Source: Thermohalobaculum sp050331335
Lineage (GTDB): Bacteria; Pseudomonadota; Alphaproteobacteria; Rhodobacterales; Rhodobacteraceae
NCBI GenBank assembly: GCA_050331335.1
Contig: JBHJGY010000030.1
Coordinates: 1-44,638, forward strand
Length of the DNA: 44,638 nt
Direction of reading: 5' to 3'
Positions 40,231 through 44,638 of the stretch are shown piece by piece. Made by a program: the position numbers and the translations under genes. The notes under the pieces are model-generated. The model was not told the DNA's origin. It searched no databases and was given only the letters and a program-made list of their open reading frames with translations. Positions within the stretch are counted from its first letter, which is position 1. Each line of letters begins with the position of its first letter.

Positions 40231-42725
40231 CGAGGCCGGCCGGGGCCCGCATCGCCCGCAGCAAGACGCAAGAAGGCCGCCTCCGAGCAGGCCAGGCGCA
40301 GGGTGTTCGCGCGCCCCGCGCCGAGGAAGGGACCTGCCCCCCCCTGATAGAGCCCGATGGTCAGCCACCCGTCGCAGGCCGCCGCCGGCGCCTCGTCGAG
40401 GGGGAGCGCGATCTCGGCCGCGCCGCCGGGACCAACATCGTGCGGCAGCGCGAGCAGCGCCCCTTGGTGCACCAGGCGGTGGCGCGCCTCCGACCAGTCG
40501 AGCACCAAGCAGACGGCAGCCCCCCCCTGAGCCGCCCAAGCGGCGCGGCTGGTGTTTTGGGCGCGCACGGTGGCGACCGCTCCGGCCCGGCTTTGGAGGA
40601 CGAGCCGGCCTGAGAGCTGGCGCGGATCGCCATGATAGATGCCCGTCGGGATCGGCCCCGGGGCGGCTGACTTTCGACCGAGCCATAGGATCGTCTCACC
40701 GCGGCTCGCGAAAGGGCCACGGTCCGCCAGCAGGCGCGCGGCGTCGGGCTCGATCCGGTCACCGTAGACATCCGCCGTCAGCAGGCGGGCGGTTTCGAAC
40801 CCGGCTGCCGCTCCCAGCGCCGCAACCTCTTGCGGTACGTATTCGCGGTTGTGCCGGCCGTAGATCCCACCAACGGGCACGTGCAGCCCGAAAGAGTAGG
40901 GCGCCGCGAGCCCGAGAGGCTTCGTCGCGTTGCGGTGCGAGGCGATGTTGGGCGTGGTGATCAACAGATGCCCACCGGGCGCGAGCACCCGCGCCGCCTC
41001 GTCGAGGAAGAACACCGGATCGGTCCCGAGATGCTCGAAGATCTCCATGGCGAGGACGAGATCGACCGACGCATCCGCGTGCGGCAACGGATCGCGCTCC
41101 ACATTCCCGGGATGAAGGCGGATGGTCAGGTCGCGCCGCGCCGGATCGGTGGCGCGCACGGTTTGGGTGTAGGGCCGCGGGTCGGACCAGACGCCGGTGA
41201 TCTCCGCGGTGGGATGGGCCGCGGCGAAGAGGCCCTGGAACAGGAAAGGCGGCACGATCCCGACATCGAGCACCTGGGCGGGGGCGAGGTCCTCTAGAAC
41301 GGCGAGGGTGGCGAGATAACGCCGCCAGTGGCTCTCGAAATAGGGTCGATGCAGAGCCTCATGGGCCGCCCAGTCGCCGGGATAGCTGCCGAAGTCGTAG
41401 GCTTCGAGCAGTGCGTCGAGATCGGCGAAAGGCTGCTCTTTAGGGATGGGGGCGGCGATCTCGGCGGCGAGCCGCGCAAGATCCGGCTCAGGCAGGTGTG
41501 CAACCCCTGGCGCCGGAACGGTCGCGGCCGGTGCGGGCGCTGTCTGTGCGCCGCTCTGCTCTTCAAGGCTTGGGGCCGGGCCCAGCGCCTTTGGCGCCGT
41601 CTGCTGCGCGGCGTCGGCCACGGTCTCAGGCGGAACGGCGAGCGGCGCCGGCTCTGTCTCTGGCTCAGGTGCAGGATGCGGAAGTGGTTCATCCGTCAGG
41701 ATCTCGACCACCGCGTCCCAGCCGATGCGTTTGGTATCGTATTTCGCACGAGCTGCGGCGCCCATGGCCTCGGCCTCGCCTTCGAAGACAGCCGCGAATG
41801 CAGCCCCGAGCGCCGCGGGCTCAGGCGCCACCACCGCGCCCTCGACGCCGTCCTCGATGAATTCGAGCGGGCCGCCGCTGTCAGTGCAGGTGATCACCGG
41901 TTTGCCCGACAGCATCGCTTCAAGGGTGATATAACCGTAGTCCTCGTCGATCGGCACGAAGACCACCGCGCGGGCCTCGGCGTAGAGGCGAACCATCTCT
42001 GCATCGGTCACCGGGCCGAGGATCTCGCAGCGGTCGTCGACGCCGAGCTCACGGGCCTTGGCGCGGAGGCGGTCGTCGTAACCCGGCTCGTCGGGCGGCC
42101 CCGCGATCTTCAGCCGAACTCCCGGTGCATGGGCCAGCGCCTCGATCATGAGCTCCTGGCGCTTGTTGGGGCCGAGCCGCGAGGGCGCGTAGAGATAGGC
42201 GCCGAACGCGCCCTGTCGCAGCCGCGTCGCATTGGGGGGCGGGTGGTAGAGCGGCGTCGAGGACAAGCCGAGATAGCGCCGGAGCCTGTCTGCCACATTG
42301 CGGCTGTTGGCATAGACCCGCCGGCCCGGAGCGCCCAAGGCGGCGCGATCCTCTGCCCGGATCAGCTCGCGCACCGCCGCGCCGTCCGGGTCGCGCTGAA
42401 GCTCCGAGGTGCCGGCCTCCCAGATGTCGTAGGCCTGGCGATGTTGATGGAGGATCCAGAACACCTTGTTGGAATGCTGAGCGAGATATGCGGGGAATTT
42501 GAGACCCACCATGAGATCGACGGGATAGCCCAGATGGTCGAGATCGATCAGCTTGGCCGCGATCACATGGTCGACAAGCGCGGTGCCCGGATACCACTTA
42601 TAGGGGATCGAGATCTCGGTCGCCTCGTGCCCCCGCTCCTTCAACGCGGTGACGAGATTGGCCGAATGCCGCTCGGCGCCACCGATGATAAAGGGCGCTT
42701 GGGTGGTGACGACGCCGACGCGCAT
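40227..42725 (-). CDS. Fusion: GT4 glycosyltransferase - SAM methyltransferase - C-terminal beta domain
   Basis: An 832-aa multidomain protein. Residues 1-345 are a GT4 glycosyltransferase (IIGGAERHSANLVTAL; YAPSRLGPNKRQELMIEAL; EDYGYITLEAMLSGKPVI). Residues about 345-415 are a Pro/Ala-rich linker. Residues about 440-685 are a class I methyltransferase (AQVLDVGIVPPFLFQGLF as a weak motif I, VDLVLAMEIFEHLG, LAPGGHLLITTPN). Residues about 700-815 form a beta-rich Ig-like domain (VRAQNTSRAAWAAQGG ... LPHDVGPGGAAEIALPL) of a type found in glycan-active and Wzt-like proteins. The stop and start overlap both neighbours. It may add and methylate terminal sugars on a glycan chain. Confidence 0.9.
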   Translation of the reverse strand: MRVGVVTTQAPFIIGGAERHSANLVTALKERGHEATEISIPYKWYPGTALVDHVIAAKLIDLDHLGYPVDLMVGLKFPAYLAQHSNKVFWILHQHRQAYDIWEAGTSELQRDPDGAAVRELIRAEDRAALGAPGRRVYANSRNVADRLRRYLGLSSTPLYHPPPNATRLRQGAFGAYLYAPSRLGPNKRQELMIEALAHAPGVRLKIAGPPDEPGYDDRLRAKARELGVDDRCEILGPVTDAEMVRLYAEARAVVFVPIDEDYGYITLEAMLSGKPVITCTDSGGPLEFIEDGVEGAVVAPEPAALGAAFAAVFEGEAEAMGAAARAKYDTKRIGWDAVVEILTDEPLPHPAPEPETEPAPLAVPPETVADAAQQTAPKALGPAPSLEEQSGAQTAPAPAATVPAPGVAHLPEPDLARLAAEIAAPIPKEQPFADLDALLEAYDFGSYPGDWAAHEALHRPYFESHWRRYLATLAVLEDLAPAQVLDVGIVPPFLFQGLFAAAHPTAEITGVWSDPRPYTQTVRATDPARRDLTIRLHPGNVERDPLPHADASVDLVLAMEIFEHLGTDPVFFLDEAARVLAPGGHLLITTPNIASHRNATKPLGLAAPYSFGLHVPVGGIYGRHNREYVPQEVAALGAAAGFETARLLTADVYGDRIEPDAARLLADRGPFASRGETILWLGRKSAAPGPIPTGIYHGDPRQLSGRLVLQSRAGAVATVRAQNTSRAAWAAQGGAAVCLVLDWSEARHRLVHQGALLALPHDVGPGGAAEIALPLDEAPAAACDGWLTIGLYQGGAGPFLGAGRANTLRLACSEAAFLRLAAGDAGPGRPR

Positions 42726-44401
42726 CAGGCCAGCACCGGTTTGCGGGCGAGCATCGCCAGATCCTGTGGGCCGAACATCAGCTCGGCGAGATAGGGATCG
42801 GCCCGGTCATCGCGCAGGAAGACGTCGCGCGTTTCGGACGGGTGGAGCGGCCGGGTCTCGACCGGGTGGAAGCCCACCGTATCGAGCAAGGTGGAGAGGA
42901 GCTGAGGGGGCAAGGGCTTCACATGGGTGGGGTCGATGTGGAACGTGGACGCGCCAACGATGAGGTTTTGGCAATTGGGGGTCTCGTAGATCAACACGCC
43001 CCCGGGGGCCAGGGCCCTGAGCGCCTCTCGTGTCATCCAGGTCAGCGTCTCGAACGGAAGATGCTCGATCAGGTGGTGGGCGGTGACGGCAGCGAGGGCG
43101 CCGTCGGGCGTTTCGGCCAGCGCCTTGAGCGCATCGCCCTGGGAGACGGGCAAGCCCATCGCCACAGCCTCTTCGATTTGCACGGGGTTCAGGTCGACGC
43201 CGTGGGCCTCGATGCCCACCTCCGCCAACAGCTCGACCCACTCCCCACGCCCGCACCCCAGATCGAGGACGGCCCGCCCCGGCGCAGCGACCACTGCTGC
43301 CCTTATGTCCGGGAGATAGACCCGCAGCCGCTCCTTGATCTCAGATCGCGCGCCGCGGAAGCGGTCCTCGAGCCGGCCGTAGAAAGCATCCATCAACGCG
43401 GCCAACCCCTCCCGGGCTTCCGGGGCGAGGGGGGGTGTGTCCCGACCCGAGGCACTGGACCCGAAGCGCAAAAGATCGACCCGGCGGGAAATGTCGGTAT
43501 AGGCACGGCTCGCGCTCGCAATGTCTCCGGCCACCCGGTCGACCCGGCCCTCGAAGCCGCGCAACCGGTCGGCCTGGGCGGCGATCTCCGGGCGCATGGC
43601 GTCCGAAACTTCCTTCTCGATCGTGGTGAAGCGGTCCTGCGTGCTCTCTTTATGGGTGCGAAACGCGGCCTCTAGCGACTGGAAATGGCCCTCTCCCCCG
43701 TTGACGCGCCCGATGAGTGTGTCGAGCCGTTCCGTCAATCGGGCGATTTGCTCACGCATGGCATCGCGATCCCCGATCAGACCGTCCCGTGCGCGCTTGA
43801 GTTCGACCACCTCGGCCCGCAACGCATCGCGCTGCGCCGTCCAGCCGTCGAGATCTGCCTTCAGCTGGCCGATATCGGCCCGCAAAAGCTCCTTTTCCGC
43901 AACGAAACGAGCGCCATCCGCCCTCAGCGTTTCGATCTCAGGCCTTATGCGGTGGATCTGGGTCTCGAAGCCGTCGATCCGCGCCTCTGCGGTTTGCAGC
44001 CAGCCCTCGGAGCCATCGAGCCTGGCCTCCACCCCGTCCAAGCGACCTTCGAGCGTCCCGATCCTCGGGGTCAACGAGCCCAGCTGCGGCTTAAGCTCGT
44101 CCAAACTATCGACCAGGAGCCCGTGGATGTTGCGCGACTCCTCCTCGGCCTGGCGGAGCCGTTCCGCCACCTCGTCGGAGAGCGCTGCCTGCTTGGTCTC
44201 GATATCTGCCGCGATTTCGTCGACCACCTTACGTTCGAGCGCCCAATGGCGGTCGCTCAGCTCGTAGACGTCTTGGGTAAGGGCGTGGACCCTCGGCTCG
44301 ATCACGGTGACGCTGTGTGCCGCGCCCTTGGCCTGTCGAGAGATCCGCCCGAGCTTGAAGAAGGCTGAGACGTAGCGTTCGATGCGCTTGAAGACGCTCA
44401 C
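42725..44401 (-). CDS. Coiled-coil SAM methyltransferase, possible chain-length ruler
   Basis: A 558-aa protein from GTG 44401 (AGGGA seven bases upstream); the frame stays open to 44572 through a low-complexity Pro/Ser/Gly stretch, so the start is uncertain. Residues about 30-315 are almost entirely heptad-like helix (for example LEGRLDGVEARLDGSEG, ELLRADIGQLKADLDGW, LKRARDGLIGDRDAMREQ), a long coiled coil. Residues 325-365 (YGRLEDRFRGARSEIKERLR) lead to a methyltransferase with AVLDLGCGRGEWVELL and AVTAHHLIEHLPFETL. WbdD of E. coli O9a uses a coiled coil as a ruler and methylates the chain end; this protein has the coil and the methyltransferase, but no kinase is seen. First gene of the operon; TGATG overlap. 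Confidence 0.85.
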   Translation of the reverse strand: MSVFKRIERYVSAFFKLGRISRQAKGAAHSVTVIEPRVHALTQDVYELSDRHWALERKVVDEIAADIETKQAALSDEVAERLRQAEEESRNIHGLLVDSLDELKPQLGSLTPRIGTLEGRLDGVEARLDGSEGWLQTAEARIDGFETQIHRIRPEIETLRADGARFVAEKELLRADIGQLKADLDGWTAQRDALRAEVVELKRARDGLIGDRDAMREQIARLTERLDTLIGRVNGGEGHFQSLEAAFRTHKESTQDRFTTIEKEVSDAMRPEIAAQADRLRGFEGRVDRVAGDIASASRAYTDISRRVDLLRFGSSASGRDTPPLAPEAREGLAALMDAFYGRLEDRFRGARSEIKERLRVYLPDIRAAVVAAPGRAVLDLGCGRGEWVELLAEVGIEAHGVDLNPVQIEEAVAMGLPVSQGDALKALAETPDGALAAVTAHHLIEHLPFETLTWMTREALRALAPGGVLIYETPNCQNLIVGASTFHIDPTHVKPLPPQLLSTLLDTVGFHPVETRPLHPSETRDVFLRDDRADPYLAELMFGPQDLAMLARKPVLA

Positions 44402-44638
44402 GGGCTTTCCCTGGGTTGCGGTGAAGGGGGGGGCCGGCCGGGCGATCTTGCCGGAGCTGCCGGGTTCAGGCCCAGAGGACGGGCTGGGGGCGGGGCGAGA
44501 GCTGCGCCTCATCGCGTCGGCGGGCGCGGCCGCGCCCGATGCCCACCCGGGGAGCCCGAAGCGGCCCCCCAAAACAGGCCGGACAACGCGTAAGACCGGC
44601 GGATCGTCGGTGGGGATGGGGTGGAGGGGTCCCGGGTG
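44402..44638. other. Upstream region of the glycan operon, no gene seen
   Basis: From the GTG start to the window end no coding frame with recognisable character is visible apart from the low-complexity in-frame extension of the coiled-coil gene (to 44572). The operon promoter should lie here or just beyond; I found no clear -35/-10 pair in the GC-rich sequence. Confidence 0.4.

Noticed and set aside
41328..42794. Plus-strand open frame of 488 codons opposite the GT-methyltransferase gene
   Set aside because: Antisense shadow of a clearly coding minus-strand gene; composition is Arg/Gly/His-rich without family features.
1..44638. tRNA, rRNA or CRISPR features
   Set aside because: No TTCGA-type T-arm with matching acceptor stems, no rRNA stretches and no regularly spaced repeats were seen on reading both strands; a covariance-model scan was not possible.

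Overview
The window looks like chromosome from a GC-rich alphaproteobacterium, most likely a Rhodobacterales/Paracoccaceae (roseobacter-type) member. The evidence is the very high GC content, an OlsB ornithine-lipid acyltransferase, a DctPQM TRAP transporter, DUF2927 and GST paralogues of the type common in that order, the xerD / aroK-aroB arrangement, and very tight gene packing with many ATGA or TGATG stop/start overlaps. I see no tRNA, rRNA, CRISPR array or prophage.

Region 1 (1-12 kb) looks like an accessory nutrient-uptake block. It holds an Opp/Dpp-type ABC transporter (fused ATPase plus two permeases, no binding protein in the window), a small membrane protein, an MttB-superfamily quaternary-amine methyltransferase without a pyrrolysine codon, a divergent GlxA/CdhR-type AraC regulator, a D-2-hydroxyacid dehydrogenase, a decayed IS3-family transposase, and a complete TRAP transporter. 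Together they suggest uptake and catabolism of a betaine-like compound, a function inferred from context only.

Region 2 (12-18 kb) holds a GST, an apparent fusion of a free-methionine-(R)-sulfoxide reductase to a potassium-channel-like membrane module coupled to a Cys/Met PLP enzyme, a thioredoxin-fold protein, a small membrane protein, and gatC-gatA.

Region 3 (18-28 kb) holds a UPF0173 hydrolase, a HAD phosphatase, olsB, a secreted PDC/Cache-like protein followed by a chemoreceptor, a three-gene D-amino-acid operon (dgcN, dgcA and a D-amino-acid transaminase), and the osmoregulated periplasmic glucan glucosyltransferase opgH.

Region 4 (28.4-31.8 kb) is a compact co-directional run: an MDR dehydrogenase, a PTPS/QueD-fold protein lacking the canonical catalytic residues, a GT4 glycosyltransferase and a SAM methyltransferase. 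It reads as a dedicated pathway, perhaps to a glycosylated and methylated small molecule, and is the best candidate here for an undescribed system.

Region 5 (31.8-38.9 kb) is mostly housekeeping: aroB, aroK, a small membrane protein, xerD, a decayed IS630-family transposase, a SRAP/HMCES protein, a DUF2927 lipoprotein, hslO (Hsp33) and a Nudix hydrolase.

Region 6 (38.9-44.4 kb) is a translationally coupled glycan operon on the minus strand: a long coiled-coil methyltransferase, a glycosyltransferase-methyltransferase-beta-domain fusion, and a second glycosyltransferase. It resembles O-antigen assembly with a possible molecular-ruler chain terminator.
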